Assembly (NCBI GenBank): GCA_023053575.1
Contig: JAKZAP010000021.1
Span: 14,694,212 to 14,758,211 of the forward strand
DNA: 64,000 nt
Direction: 5' to 3'
From: Branchinecta lynchi
Taxonomy: Eukaryota; Arthropoda; Branchiopoda; Anostraca; Branchinectidae
The notes under the pieces are model-generated. The model ran no database searches. It saw nothing but the letters and a program-made list of their open reading frames with translations, and was not told where the DNA came from. Positions 31,884-43,200 of the stretch are shown here, piece after piece (the stretch's first letter is position 1; each line of letters begins with the position of its first letter). Position numbers and translations under genes: made by a program.

Positions 31884-32273
31884 TGTTCCTTCAGCCCAAG
31901 CTGACTACGAATCATATTCAGTCAGCTACATTTTATTAGAGATATATTTCAGCCCTTCTTGGCAAGAGGTCTCTTCAGGCTCAAGCCGGAAAATGAACTT
32001 GTGAAAAACAATTAATGATTCTTCCTTAAATATCCGAATCTGTGAATTTCTTCTCTGAAGAAGAAAAACTCCAACCAATTCTCAAACAAAAAGTTCACAA
32101 AATCGTATATTTAATTAAGAATTTTTAACCGTTTTCACAAATTCATTTTCCAGCTTGAGCCTGAAGAGGACCATCGCCAAGAAGGCCCGAAATATAGCTC
32201 TAATAAAATGTAGCTGACTTATCTGTTTTGCACCCTCAAATATGATTCGTAGTCAGCTTGGGCTGAAGGAACA
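31884..32273. mobile_element. Foldback element type A, 390 bp
   Basis: Outer ends TGTTCCTTCAGCCCAAGCTG and its exact complement. Arms of about 150 bp contain CCCTTCTTGGC, TCTCTTCAGGCTCAAG and AATGAACTTGTGA. The centre is AT-rich. No clear target duplication. The same family is at 5603-6200. Confidence 0.82.
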
Positions 32274-32492
32274 ATTGGCCAATTTGGCTGAAGTTTTATT
32301 TATAAAGATTCTACTTTTACTTTTGAACATTTTGGAGAATTACCGCAAAAAATTGACTAATTTGGAGATTCCGCGAGGCTCAACTTGTGGGTCGAGTGTG
32401 TCGCACACTATTTTCTATCTGCGACAAACATATGGCACACAGATGTGCCGTAGAAAAACGCCTTAAATGGCGATAAAAATGGTTACCGTCTG

Positions 32493-32698
32493 CAAAGTAG
32501 CCACGAAAGAAATAGAAAACCGTGATTTTCGTTGTTTTTTTTGTTTACTGAGCAGCTAATTATTCCTCTAGGATGATGTGCGAGGGATAAATACAAATTC
32601 GGATATTTCGGTTGTACTTCCGGCAAACCACGGTTTTCTATTTCTTTCGTAATGAATGGTCAGCTTGGCTTCAAACCTTATATCGTCAAAGTAGCCAC
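32493..32698. mobile_element. Small inverted-repeat element (type B), copy 2, with 12-bp flanking repeat
   Basis: CAAAGTAGCCAC flanks it at 32493-32504 and 32687-32698. Inside, GAAAGAAATAGAAAACCGTG (about 32507) and CACGGTTTTCTATTTCTTTC (about 32629) are inverted. The middle resembles 6350-6440 (CGGATATTTCGGTT, ACTTCCGGCA). Confidence 0.55.
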
Positions 32699-34348
32699 AT
32701 TTGTCATTCAAATCCAGGGGCTTGGAATCAGGCTAAAAACAGCCAAAGCCTTGAATTATACCTGCCTCGCAATCATCGTCGAACACCGGAGAGGAAATAG
32801 TACTTGTGATGACGTGTCCTTTAAAGGACACCTGAACAATGAAACCATACTTGAACACACCATGGAGAATGCATTTACAGACATGGCCACGGAGAGCATT
32901 CGTCTCCTGAGCCAGACGTTTGCAAATCGGGATGTTCGTTTCTGGAGGTTTGCACATACAGACTCCTAAACAAATGCGCAATTCATCCAAATCTTGTACA
33001 GCGCTGTCCGAATCGTATTGGAATTTCTTCTAGATAAATGTTTGGGCTTAACTGGTTAACAAATATTCCAGAAGAAGGGTTGATTGGAGACATTTGTTCT
33101 TTTCTAAAATTGTTCGGTACTGAAATAAGGACAGATGCAAAATGGAGCAAAAATCATAGCTTGGAAATACTATTTCGTATTCGGATTCGGTTTTCTGCAG
33201 GCAATGTTAACGGAAGTCATACAGATAGGGATGATACTTGGTACTCTTCATTCAGGTGTCTTTTAATATAATGTCAGAAATCGGATAGCTTGTAGATCAT
33301 GAGTAAACTATTGTACTGGAGGTTGCACAGACGTAACAATGCAAAAGTCCCGCGTAAAGTGATGGCGATCATTCGGGTCAGAGATTTATTGAATGGATCG
33401 ACAGATTTTCTAATAAGAAATAGTTTTACCAGCTCGTCGTCGGACCAGGAGAAGAAAATAACCCTCAGAAGAATGTTCAGCCTTCCTAAGCATAAGGGTG
33501 CGCATCAACAGGACAGTATATTCAATACGAACCACATGACCTTCTGAAGATTGAAATCAGGTTTACTAAAGGCCTACCGCAGAGGAAAGCTCTGAGAAGA
33601 CAAAGCGTGTTACTTCCTGTTGAACTCACGGTCCTGCTACTTCCAATGTTAGCTAAACATTCTCCAGGAGGCTATTATGGATTCTTGATAGCAATAGTGA
33701 AAGAAAAACAATTGACAAGATAGTAGCTGTAAGTCTACCAAGAACTGGTGATTTTGTTAGGCCAAGCCAAACAGTGGGGCTCAACCTGTGTCGGGCACAG
33801 CATACACCAAAAGGGAGCATACACCTTTGGAATCTGCCAGTTTCCCATGGCGTTTGGCTAATACTCTACTGAACACTCTGTCTACCAAACTTTTCTAATT
33901 GACAAGTAGAATGCCTGTGTAAAACTTTCTGATCTGCCGAATCTTTCCACAATTAGGATTCCAAACTTATCTTTGAGTGAATGTTATCTTCAGTTTCAGA
34001 GCTGGTTCTTCCACTTAACATAAATATAAGGTTTGGAGCACGCTAGAATAGGCTCTATGTATGTATGTATGTATTGTACATGGAAAGCCCAACGGGCCAT
34101 GGTACAAAAATATTATGCAAATCAAATACTAACTACAGATTCAACACAATTTCTGAAGACAAAACAAAGAAAACTAACTACACAGTTAAACACTTTAAAA
34201 GAACAAAGACACAGTTGGGGTTGGGTAGGTTTAACACTGGTGAGTAGGGTCAATACGACGGGATACCCTTACTCCTAAAAATATATCTGTTATTTAGCTC
34301 AGTTTCAAGCTTAAACTGGCTCATCAAAGTGCTGATTCTGATACTTAC

Positions 34349-34438
34349 GTCCTAACTAGGTTTCCGATGGTGTTGTCTTCTTTATTAATTGTAAAGATTG
34401 CTGCATTTGGAACTTTAGTGTCATTTTCCTTCAGAATC
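34349..34438 (-). CDS. POLR2J: POLR2J (RPB11) exon 2
   Basis: 90 nt between acceptor CTCTTACAG (34440-34439) and donor ACGTAAGT (34348). It encodes [29 protein letters not shown]. The TKVPNA.FTINKED.T.GN block is diagnostic of RPB11 (human [21 protein letters not shown], from memory). Phase 2 at both ends: AA|G for Lys and AC|G for Thr. Too short to show as a long open frame; found by reading the intron for the missing segment. Confidence 0.96.
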
Positions 34439-34512
34439 CTGTAAGAGGAAAATCATATACAATCATATACCATGTTGCTTTGATTCTAAGAAAAACAATA
34501 AGATCCTGTTGA

Positions 34513-35453
34513 AACAAGACCAAAGGTTTCAATGGGATCCCAAAAATATAATATTTGGTCCAGACAATTGGGTCTTCTCTTCGCTAGATCCAGTCTTCGC
34601 CAGACTCCTTCAACATTCTTACTATTAAAATTCAGAAACATTTTAAGGCCGAATTCCGAAACTACTTGTCCGGCGAAAAAAGAAAGCTGAAAAACCAACT
34701 CAGCGTATCTTTTCTCCCCAATATTGAATATCTAATCAATTTCAAACTAAAAATTTAACTTATAATAAATTTTCCGGCTCCAACCGGATTTCGGTCTAAC
34801 TATATGTCCGAAAAAATGATTTTCATACACGGATTCAGCACCTCTTCTTACCCCTAAATCGGATATCTAATCAACTATAAATAAAACTTTAACTTTTTCC
34901 GGGCAAACTACTTACCCGGGTAGAAAACTGTTTTCACACAAGTGTTCAGCATATCTTCTTACCTCTAATCGACTCCAAATAAAACTTTTACTTTTAACAA
35001 ACATTCAGGTTTTGGCCAGATTCCGGGCAAACTAGTTGTCCGGCGAGAAAATGGTTTTCACCATCGTGTTCAGAATGTCCTCCTACTTTCAAATGGAACA
35101 TCTAATCAACTTCAAATAAAACTTTTACTTTTAAAAGACTTTCCGGGTTTGGCCGGATTCCGGGCTAACTACTTGTCTGATCCCCATCGTGTTCAGCATG
35201 TCTTCTTACCCAATAATCGACTATCACATTATCTGTTTAAAAATATTTCATTTGCCCCTTAATTTAAAGACCCATCCCTAAATGTAGAGCTACAGAGCAC
35301 ATCTAAGAACTTGATCTTACTCTTAGCCCAAAGAATCCTCACACCAAGTTTCATCAAAATATCTCATTCCCTTCGAGAGCTATAGTGCGCATAGACAGAC
35401 AACTTTTGCAATGTCATAGGTATCCCGCCACTTACGTTTTGGGATCCCAAAAA
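34513..35453 (+). mobile_element. Family 1 repeat copy D
   Basis: Head AACAAGACCAAAGGTTTCAA TGGGATCCCAAAAATATAAT, about five 137-bp units, AAATGTAGAGC, the AAGTTTCATCAAAATATCTC box, a shrunken GACAGAC block, and the end CTTACGTTTTGGGATCCCAA. Confidence 0.87.
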
Positions 35454-36434
35454 TGAACAATGTGTTCTAATGATTAGGCTACTCTCAATGCTATTTAGGT
35501 ATTACCATATTTAAAAAAAAAAGAAAAAAAAGAATATGGCATAGGCCTACAGTAGTCTAAAGATATTTTCTTTCATACATTCCCTGATTGTATGCACAAT
35601 AGGCTATCTTGGAGGATAAAAAAACAAAAAAAAATTATTCAATCTTCTGACATTTCAATTTCCCAGTTGCTTTGCGCTCAACCCCTTTGGTATTAATTTA
35701 CAAAGAATTGAAATAATTTTACATCACCTACACAGGCTACATATGCCACACCCATAAAAGTATGCCCAACAGAAGAAAAAAACATTAAAAAGAAACAGAT
35801 AATCAGGTTAGGAGACTGGAATTTTGTTTCTTGTGTCAAAAGGAAGCTGAAACAATTGGCACCAATTTTATCCTACTACTTTGATTAGTGTTATTTTAGA
35901 CTCGGGAAACAAAACCAAGGAGGTACAAAATTTACCTAAGTGTTCAAAGAAGCATACCGATACAGTGACCTCTGTCAGTGAAAAACTACAATACTGCCTG
36001 AATATTGTTCAGTTATCCAACCTCAGACAAAATTTCAAATTTCCAGAACTATAGGGCTTAAAAAGGAACCAACAAATATGACAAACATACTAGACTGAAG
36101 CTAATTGAAAGGTTTACATATTGGATAAATAATTATTGCTTCAACATTGAACATATTTTTCTTTTCAATATTATTTTCAACATTCTAACCTTATCTCCAT
36201 CAGCTTACAAAATGATGAAAAAGGTAGAGTTAGCAAAGTCAATAGCCAGAAAATACCTCTTCAAAGCAGCATCAAAATAAAGAAAAGGCACAGAATCTGA
36301 ATAATTTTGGACACATGACTGTTGAAAAAAGTCACATTTTGTCTCTTGACTGTCAGGACAAAATGTACATCCAATTTAAACATTTCACAGCAACAATCAA
36401 GGTAGAGCAAAAACAAGATCAGGTACCTCTCCTG

Positions 36435-36739
36435 CAGAGCAAAATAACTCTTAGAGTTCTATAGAGTAATGCGAGAACTTTGAAAAAGTGACACACAGTC
36501 AAATCGCAGCAACACTAGCTCCGCTAGCAGACAGGAACATCCCTACTGAGACTCGACGAGCCATTAACGAGTGCTGGCTCTGATCCAGAGCAATTAATAA
36601 CTCTAGTCTGCCACTGCACACAAACAGTTTGCTGAAGCTTCTCTCGCGAAGCGAGCTGGGCAGTGATGAGTCGGAGGCCCATTTTTGATGCATGGGAAGG
36701 ATAGGTCTTTGTATTACTCTGTAGAGTTATTTTGCTCTG
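36435..36739. mobile_element. hAT-type MITE, 305 bp
   Basis: Ends CAGAGCAAAATAACTCTTAG and AGAGTTATTTTGCTCTG. The flanks CTCTCCTG (36427-36434) and CCCTCCTG (36740-36747) agree in 7 of 8 bases. Short relative of 19755-20717, sharing AGTAATGCG, GGCCCATTTTTGAT and AAGCTTCTCTCGCGA wording. Confidence 0.87.
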
Positions 36740-36775
36740 CCCTCCTGTAACTGTTTTGGTGTTGGCTGTAACACA

Positions 36776-38330
36776 CAGGGTCACAGGTACAGTAGAGGTA
36801 TGCTTATGTGAACACCTCTCTAGATTTTTCCATACCTTGTCTTTGTTTCTGGCTTCTAAAACAGCCAAAGAGAAAGGAAAAATAACAAACTTTATATCAT
36901 TGGACAGCTAACTGTTTCAGCAATCCTTCTGGCAATAAAGAACAACTGAAATGTATTTATTTAAATTAAGTTTCCTATTTAAAAACTTCTCCTTCTTCCT
37001 TTTGTTGGTTCGGATTCATCATTAGCAAAGGAAATAGCTTCGGATGGAGCCATCTGTCGGTTCGGACTCGCTACTCTCACAGTGAAATTACGCGCCGCTA
37101 TCTCGGCCAGATGTCATGCAATTCGCGGTGGCTAATGGTTTTGATGTTTTTTTGTGTATCTGTGTGTGATTAATTAGTTTTACGTAACTGTGTGAATGAA
37201 CACAATTAGCTTTGTCAGTTGGGGAAGAGCAGCGGTCAAGGTACTGACTACACTGTAAAAAGTTTCTCCGAATAATGATGCAGTATTTACTACTGGGATT
37301 AATCTTATCTCTATTGGGATAAAATTAATCCGAATCAGGGATAATCTTATCTCAATAAAGACAAGATTAATCCCAGTAGTAAATACTGCAAGATTTGTTT
37401 TTACAATGTAGTTTCGTATTTTGTTGCAAGAAACTGCTTGAATATGAGCATATTTACATTCGTGTCAGTTGTTACGGGACGTTTCTTGCGTAAACAAAAT
37501 TCTTGCGAATGGGTTCACACTAATGCGAATGTTGGGGGACGTTTTCGCGTGGCTGGCTCTGGTCTCGTCTCCCTCCCGTCGAGCTTGACAGACATTTTCG
37601 AGTGGATGCCGCTGGGATGTCGTCGATCTTTTTGTCATTTTTGCGTGAACTGATGAACAGGTGAACGGGCAATCCAGCTGGATGGATGCCTCCAGTTCAA
37701 CACCGCTCCGAGGGCAGCGTTTACCTGAACAGGGATATTGTGTAGACCTTCCACTCATATGCTCGCATCCAGCTAAATGGGTATTTTTGCGTGGACGGAG
37801 CCCATCTTCCTCAGCCGTTCAAGGCCCTATCTGTTTTCTCATTTTCGCGTGCACAAGATCACCCGTTCAGCTGTACAGCCATCCACGCGAAAACCTTCCC
37901 TTGCTAAATTGTCAGTTTTTAGTTGTTTTTTCTTTGTAAGCCCATTTTTTCGAGTTTATAACTCCTGTTCACAATCACACGGAAACCCCATTCACATCAC
38001 TGGAACATAGCTGGAGGCACCTGCTGTTCGCTCTTGTTCTGTCTGCTTGATCTAGCCTAGCGCACCTGTTGACAAAAATGCGCTTAATTTCGGAACGTTA
38101 GGTGCCCTTTTTCGGACTGTCTGGATCTTATAAGAAGAATCAGAGTAAAACAAAGCCAAAAGATTGAAACTTGTGATGAAATCTGGTTAATCTAGATGTA
38201 AATTCAACGTTTCTGATAAGTAGAAAGCCCCAAAAGTTGCCTGGTATGGTTTAATTCTATTCTTCAGTGAAATCCGATGTCAACAAACGTTCACATAAGC
38301 ATACCTCTACTGTAACAGTAATACACCCTG
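36776..38330. mobile_element. Inverted-repeat element, ~1555 bp, next to POLR2J exon 1
   Basis: TACAGTAGAGGTATGCTTAT GTGAAC at 36787-36812 is an exact inverted match to 38290-38315. Outside it both ends read CAGGGT (36776 and, on the complement, 38330) with different short inserts. No target duplication is clear. The interior holds a TA-flanked MITE and a GC-richer stretch (37440-37900) with no protein I recognise. Confidence 0.6.
37251..37408. mobile_element. TA-flanked MITE, 158 bp, copy 1
   Basis: Ends CACTGTAAAAA and TTTTTACAATG with TA on both sides (37249-37250 and 37409-37410). Inner arms GCAGTATTTACTACTGGGAT TAATCTTATC pair with their complement. Fits a Tc1/mariner-type MITE. A diverged copy is at 52521-52647. 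Confidence 0.78.
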
Positions 38331-38390
38331 TAATAAGTGAAACCTACTCTGGAGAGGTCTTTAGACAATATTGCTAAGTGTGAAACTTAC

Positions 38391-38443
38391 TTCTTCTCCC
38401 CTTCATACAGCAAAAACGATTCAAAGGTTGGCGGAGCGTTCAT
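38391..38443 (-). CDS. POLR2J: POLR2J (RPB11) exon 1
   Basis: 53 nt from ATG at 38443-38441 to AAG-AA|GTAAGT at 38391/38390. Encodes MNAPPTFESFLLYEGEKK (the last Lys is completed in exon 2). This matches the RPB11 N-terminus almost residue for residue (human MNAPPAFESFLLFEGEKK, from memory). With exons 2 and 3 the lengths 53, 90 and 235 nt sum to 126 codons, giving a 125-residue protein (human 117). All junctions are GT-AG and in phase, so the gene looks intact. Confidence 0.97.
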
Positions 38444-38851
38444 GCTGTCGCTGTTTTGAAATAACCGCCTGAAACACTAAGTTAGCTTTCTGAGAAAAAT
38501 GAAGATTCCTGCACAAGGATAATCGTGGAACGAGATTTCATTTATGACCTTTTATTGACTGATAAAATAACTGGATCTCCTATTCTAGTTATATTTTGTC
38601 TATAATTCCGATGTTAATATTTTTCAGTTTTCTAATTTCCGGGGAAACAAGGTAGGGATTTTAAAATTTTGATGCTTCCACCGAAGCAGCACTAGGGTCC
38701 GAGGGTTTCGGTTTCACTGAAGAAACAGAAGAAATCACTTTGTCTTTTTGTTGTTTTTGGAGTATTATTAAATTAAAAGTTTCTGTGGATTAAAGTGCTT
38801 ATCGGTGATTCCTGTGCAGAAAATATTTTCTCAGACCTCGAAGTCTCCATC
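38444..38851. promoter_or_regulatory. Shared upstream region of POLR2J and ERK (head to head)
   Basis: 408 bp separate the two start codons, so both promoters and both 5' UTRs must lie here unless there are 5' UTR introns. No TATA box is convincing. TTTTCTCAG at 38828-38836, just before the ERK ATG, could be a 3' splice site of a non-coding first exon. Confidence 0.6.
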
Positions 38852-38970
38852 ATGGAAATTGAAACCTGTATTGACAGCAAACCTGAAAGTGTCAGGGGGC
38901 AAACTTTCGATGTTGCACCACGGTATACAAACTTGGCATACATTGGGGAAGGAGCTTATGGAATGGTTGT
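38852..38970 (+). CDS. ERK: ERK (MAPK1/3-type MAP kinase) exon 1
   Basis: 119 nt from ATG (context ATCATGG) to GTTGT|GTAAGT. Encodes [40 protein letters not shown]. The Gly-rich ATP loop GEGAYGMV is residues 32-39. [21 protein letters not shown] is the standard ERK1/2 and rolled start. ERK is the terminal Ser/Thr kinase of the Ras-Raf-MEK cascade; it acts in the cytoplasm and nucleus. The first 13 residues are unlike vertebrate ERK2, as expected for this variable tail. Confidence 0.96.
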
Positions 38971-39289
38971 GTAAGTATACATGAAGTTAGTTATCTCTTT
39001 TGTATCATTAAGGTAAAATATAAAAATTTAGACAGAAATTATGGACTTTTCTTCTTTGATGTTGCAAGGATTGTGTTGCCTTACAGCTTCGTGAACTAGT
39101 TCGGATGAAAGAGAAAAATATTGGAAAATGTCTTTTACTGGCTCAGGATTTTTTATTTTATGTAAATATAAGTTTTCTGGTGTGGAAGGGACACTCTCTT
39201 TTCATACTCGACCACAGAATAATCCTCGTGGACAGCAATCGGACATTCACCAATTTAAAATATATCCAAGTAAATATTTTTGGGCACAA

Positions 39290-40490
39290 GTGTTCTGTGT
39301 TTTACCTTGTGTGTAAGATATAAAAAAAATTAGTGACAGATCAGTTAAAAAGACATTTTAACGCATGTAAATTCTGCTGATGCTTCTCGAAATGCGATAA
39401 TATAGTACCATCTGGAGGTTGAAGCTGACCTGTAACCATCAAACATATCTTGTCTCATCGTACTGTAATAACCAAAGGTTAGGCCAGGCCTATTGGATAA
39501 AATAATTGATTGCATTTTTGCAGATACCATGGTATCTGATACCATAGTCCAAAGTCGTGTTTGCAGTTATTGTGGTAATTGATACCACAGACAAAAGGCG
39601 TTTGTGCGATTGTGGTATCTGGAAAAGTCATCTCACTTTCATTAATTTTTGTCAAATTGGTGGGAAAGAAGTTTGGCACTTAGTGATATGCAGAGGCGTT
39701 ACTAGCCAAAATGTTTGGGGGGGGGGTACAAGGCATTTACCGACTGGCTGGTAATTTTTACCGACTTTTTCTGGAAATCAAAATCAACCTGTTTTCCAAA
39801 AAATCCACTGATTTTCAGAAAAAACAACTATTTTGACGAAATATTGACCAATTTTCAGAAAAAACGGCTGTTTTCATGAAAAAAATCACCTGTTTCGACG
39901 AAAAATGGCGGCGCTTCGCACCGACTCGTGTGTTTTTTACCGACTGGCCGACAGCTTTGGGGGGGGCGTCCCCCCCTCCCCCCCAGTTGTGATGCATCTG
40001 GTGATATGACTGAAGATCAATAGTTGCCTGTTTGCAGATACCATGGTATCTGCTACCACAGTCTAAAGTCCCTTTTGCAGTTACTGTGGTACGGTATCTG
40101 ATACCACGGTCATAAGGCATTTTTGCAGTTATTGTGGTATCTGGCCAGTTATCATGGTATCTGAAAATTCATCTCACTTTCATCAAATTTTTACAGATTG
40201 GTGGTAAAGAAGTTTGGCACTTTGTGATGTACTTGTTTCCGTAAAACACGGAACAAGTGTTCCGTGTTTTACCTTGAATGTAAAATATAAAAAAAATTGT
40301 GACATATCAATTAAAAAGACATTTTAATGCATGTAAATTCTGCTGCTGCTTCTCGAAATACGATAAGATGGTACCATCTAGAGGTTGAAGCTGACCTGTA
40401 ACCATCAAATATATCTTGTCTCATTGTACTGTAATAACCAAAGGTTAGGCTAGGCCTATTTGATAAAATAATTGGTTGTATTTTTCCAGT
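39290..40490 (+). repeat. Direct duplication in ERK intron 1 (arms ~240 bp)
   Basis: 39290-39530 and 40255-40490 are close copies. Shared words: AAAAAGACATTTTAA, ATGTAAATTCTGCTG, GAGGTTGAAGCTGACCTGTA, ACTGTAATAACCAAAGGTTA. A second pair lies between them (TTGGTGGGAAAGAAGTTTGG near 39657 and TTGGTGGTAAAGAAGTTTGG near 40198). Confidence 0.88.
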
Positions 40491-40749
40491 TCTTCTTTTT
40501 GGAATGACTTCGATAAGTGCGATTTTGGCAATAGCGCAAAAAAGACTAATTGCAGATCAAATTACTGTGGTATCAGATACCAAGGTATCTGAAAAAATGG
40601 AACTAGTCTTTCTTTTGGGATGACTTTGAACAGCGTAATTTCGGCAATTGTCTTTTTTGCAGAGCAAAGGTGTATCACAAACCAGGGTAAATGCAAAAAT
40701 GACTAATTGCAAATTTAGTTACAGTGGTAGCAGATACCATGGTATCTGC
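39520..40749. repeat. Three copies of palindrome GCAGATACCATGGTATCTGC
   Basis: Near-perfect at 39520-39539, perfect at 40034-40053 and 40730-40749, with looser GTGGTATC/GATACCAC words between (for example 40085-40145 and 40560-40590). The cluster coincides with the intron duplication. Confidence 0.85.
39691..40000. mobile_element. hAT-type MITE, 310 bp
   Basis: Starts CAGAGGCGTTACTAG and ends GTTGTGATGCATCTG. GTGATATG is duplicated at 39683-39690 and 40001-40008 (exact 8 bp). Inside are G- and C-runs, ACCGACTGGC twice, and words seen in the large hAT copy (GGCGTCCCCCC). The paralogous stretch at 40210-40240 lacks it and shows the empty-site wording TTTGTGATGTAC. Confidence 0.87.
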
Positions 40750-40999
40750 AAAAACGCAACTATTGGAATGCTTAGAAGCAAAGTAGAGGTATTTTTTTTT
40801 TCTCAAACCATAGATAAGTAGGAGAACCATAATCCAATGTTTGAAGGTTCAGAATTTTAAAATAAATCAGATAGTACAGTTAGTCTTTTATTTATTAGCT
40901 TACAGCTTAATTTTTTGCAGCAGGGTACTCGCTAGTAATCTTGTTGTATTTTTTTCTTCTAAGGTCATTTTTAGATTCACTGGTAACTGCTCTCTAGTG

Positions 41000-41462
41000 T
41001 TGAAACCATTTTTGGAATCATCAGTGTCTGATTTTACCTCACTGGTGCCGACTAACCAGAACCCTGCCTAGTGGCAGGCTTTAGTGAGCAGCCACTGAGT
41101 GGTGAGACCAAAAATCCCTTATAGAGGAAATATAAGACACTAGTGAGCAAATACTAGGCACTACGTAGGTTTTTCAGTTTTTTTTCGTATTTTTTTTCGT
41201 CTACCAACTATATGTAGTGTGTCTGCTGAACTAGTGGGAAGGCGCTGCTGTAATCTCCTGCGCATCCAGAAATCAGAGAATAGCCTTGTTAGACTGGCAG
41301 CTGATCCATTGTACACGTCACTACCAGTAGTTGCTAGTCTTATGGATTAGTTTAGCATTATGGTCGTCTGTGTGTTCTTTTGTTTATTTCAAGTAGTATG
41401 TTTTTTCTTTTTTTTTGTTTATGGCGTAAGCTGAAATAAAATTTATTGATTGATTGATTGAC
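41000..41462 (+). mobile_element. LINE 3' UTR relic with (TTGA)n tail
   Basis: Ends GCTGAAATAAAATTTATTGA TTGATTGATTG, a polyadenylation-type word plus TTGA repeats, like the tail at 30451-30474. Upstream coding is not readable. Confidence 0.55.
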
Positions 41463-42248
41463 TACTCTTGCAAGCTATCCTGAAATAACAGAGCATAATA
41501 GCAGTAGTCTGCATGGACTATGGTGCTCATCAATACAGAAATTTTTCCCATATTTCTCAAAAGGGTAGTATGTTGGTTTATTGGTCAAACTTGCTGTTAC
41601 ATAACTGTCTAAGAGTGTTGGAAAACTGAGTTATGATACCTACCGATTTGTCTTCCTAGGCTAAGCAAGAAAAGCCCAATCCTGCAGTGCATGGTTCTTT
41701 TCTGTTCTTGTAGAGCATAAAATAAGCATTCAAGCTTTGTTTCCTGTTCGGTAGCCTATCTGTTAATTTCAAAACTACCAGGATCAGCTGGAGAATCAAA
41801 TATTTGGTCTGGTACCCACAACCTAGTTTTCTAGTGACAAACTTAATAAATAGACATCAGCAGGGCATGAAACTGTATGCTGGACTGCTGGACACTAGAG
41901 AGTAAAGTAGAACATCCAGTTGCCTCCAATGAAGAGACAACAAAGCATTCATTTGAAATTACAGGAGATAACAGGTATTACACTGAAGACTCACTTTCTA
42001 AAAAATGAGATCACTTGTTGAATGCCAAAAAAATTCTGAATATCAGATCCTTGACAAATCTTTGACCTGTCCGCGACCTCCTGATCTTGTGTAACCTAGG
42101 TAAAACTAGTGAAAGACACCTTAAATTACTTCAATTTGCATTGTCCAGTGACAAAGGTGCCAATGCTCCTGTAGATTCGCTGGTGGTGTGATAATTTTTT
42201 GTATTGGATTCTGTCATTGTTTGTCATCATCTGATGCCTGGTCGCTGA

Positions 42249-42467
<219 letters not shown>

Positions 42468-42642
42468 TAGGATGTGAACCAACCTTTTAAGATTTTCTTT
42501 GTTTAAGCTTTACTGTAGCCAAGAGTTTTAATTCAGCAAATGTTTAACTTCAAAGCAGTATGCTACTGTGATTTTTAAGCTTGCTGCTGCAAGTTTTGTC
42601 ATTATGGGTGTGTTCCAGATTTAGCAGTAGGTACCAAAAGCT

Positions 42643-42960
42643 GTGACTATAAATCCCACATATATATACCTATATATATCTATCGATCCATTGACACAGG
42701 CTGGAACGATGATGGCACCAAGAGTAAAGTCACCCTGTCGATTGAAGACGAGTCCGAGTCCTGGACAAAATCCCCCGAGAGGAGACGGGAACGAGACATC
42801 GTGTTTCCGAGACGGAGTCACGCCTTACTTTTGTCCGATGTGCGAGAAAATGAATGAATGTATTTTTCATTTAATGGGTTCATGTCAGGAGTTAAGAGAC
42901 CTGAGGAAGGAACTATTTAGAGAAATGGTGTGGGGGGAGGAAGGGTTTAAATAAATTTCA
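42643..42960 (+). pseudogene. LINE C-terminal zinc-finger fragment
   Basis: Open for about 100 residues and contains YFCPMCEKMNECIFHLMGSC QELRDLRKELFREM. The CPXC...E...H...C...LR pattern is the Cys/His motif near the C-terminus of many LINE RT proteins, placed after the RT or RNase H domain. Ends at a TAA at 42952-42954. Short and 5' truncated. Confidence 0.65.
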
Positions 42961-43136
42961 AAAAGTAGAAGTTTTAGCGATGCTAGACATTTTGGAAACA
43001 GGGAAAGTTTTTTGTAACTAGTTGTTGAGGTTGTGGTTCGTTTTGGTGTTTTTTCCATGGCCCTTTGTGCTTTTATGGAAGTAAATCTCATCTTAGCTTA
43101 TTGGTAGGAACACACCCTACATCTTTGCCCTGACGT

Positions 43137-43200
43137 ATCCGTTAGCACAGTCAGTCATCATTCGCAGTCAGTTAGGGCTGAAGTAAAATTGATCTTTCCC
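43137..43200 (+). repeat. Foldback type A relic (one arm)
   Basis: ACGTATCCGTTAGCACAGTC...TCGCAGTCAGTTAGGGCTGAAG resembles the outer arm of the elements at 5603-6200 and 31884-32273. Confidence 0.5.

Larger units (their letters stand above)
31087..34348 (-). other. POLR2J intron 2 (3.26 kb)
   Basis: Donor GTAAGT at 34348, acceptor TTTCAG at 31087. Holds a dispersed repeat, a long foldback, a small inverted-repeat element and about 1.6 kb (32700-34300) where I can name nothing. That stretch includes a 105-residue open frame at 32652-32969 (KPYIVKVATFVIQIQGLGIR and on) with no recognised domain. Confidence 0.8.
34439..38390 (-). other. POLR2J intron 1 (3.95 kb)
   Basis: Donor GTAAGT at 38390, acceptor at 34439. 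Contains family 1 copy D, a small hAT element, a 1.55-kb inverted-repeat element and, inside the last, a small TA-flanked MITE. 35460-36420 is AT-rich with nothing recognised. Confidence 0.85.

Noticed and set aside
31704..32466. Element with TTAAGGCGTTT and AAACGCCTTAA ends
   Set aside because: The match to 24839-24971 extends left of the proposed start, so this is probably not its boundary. Kept only as a dispersed repeat.
37438..37939. Coding exon in the POLR2J intron
   Set aside because: Open frames exist on both strands but none resembles a known protein. The stretch lies inside a transposon-like inverted-repeat element.
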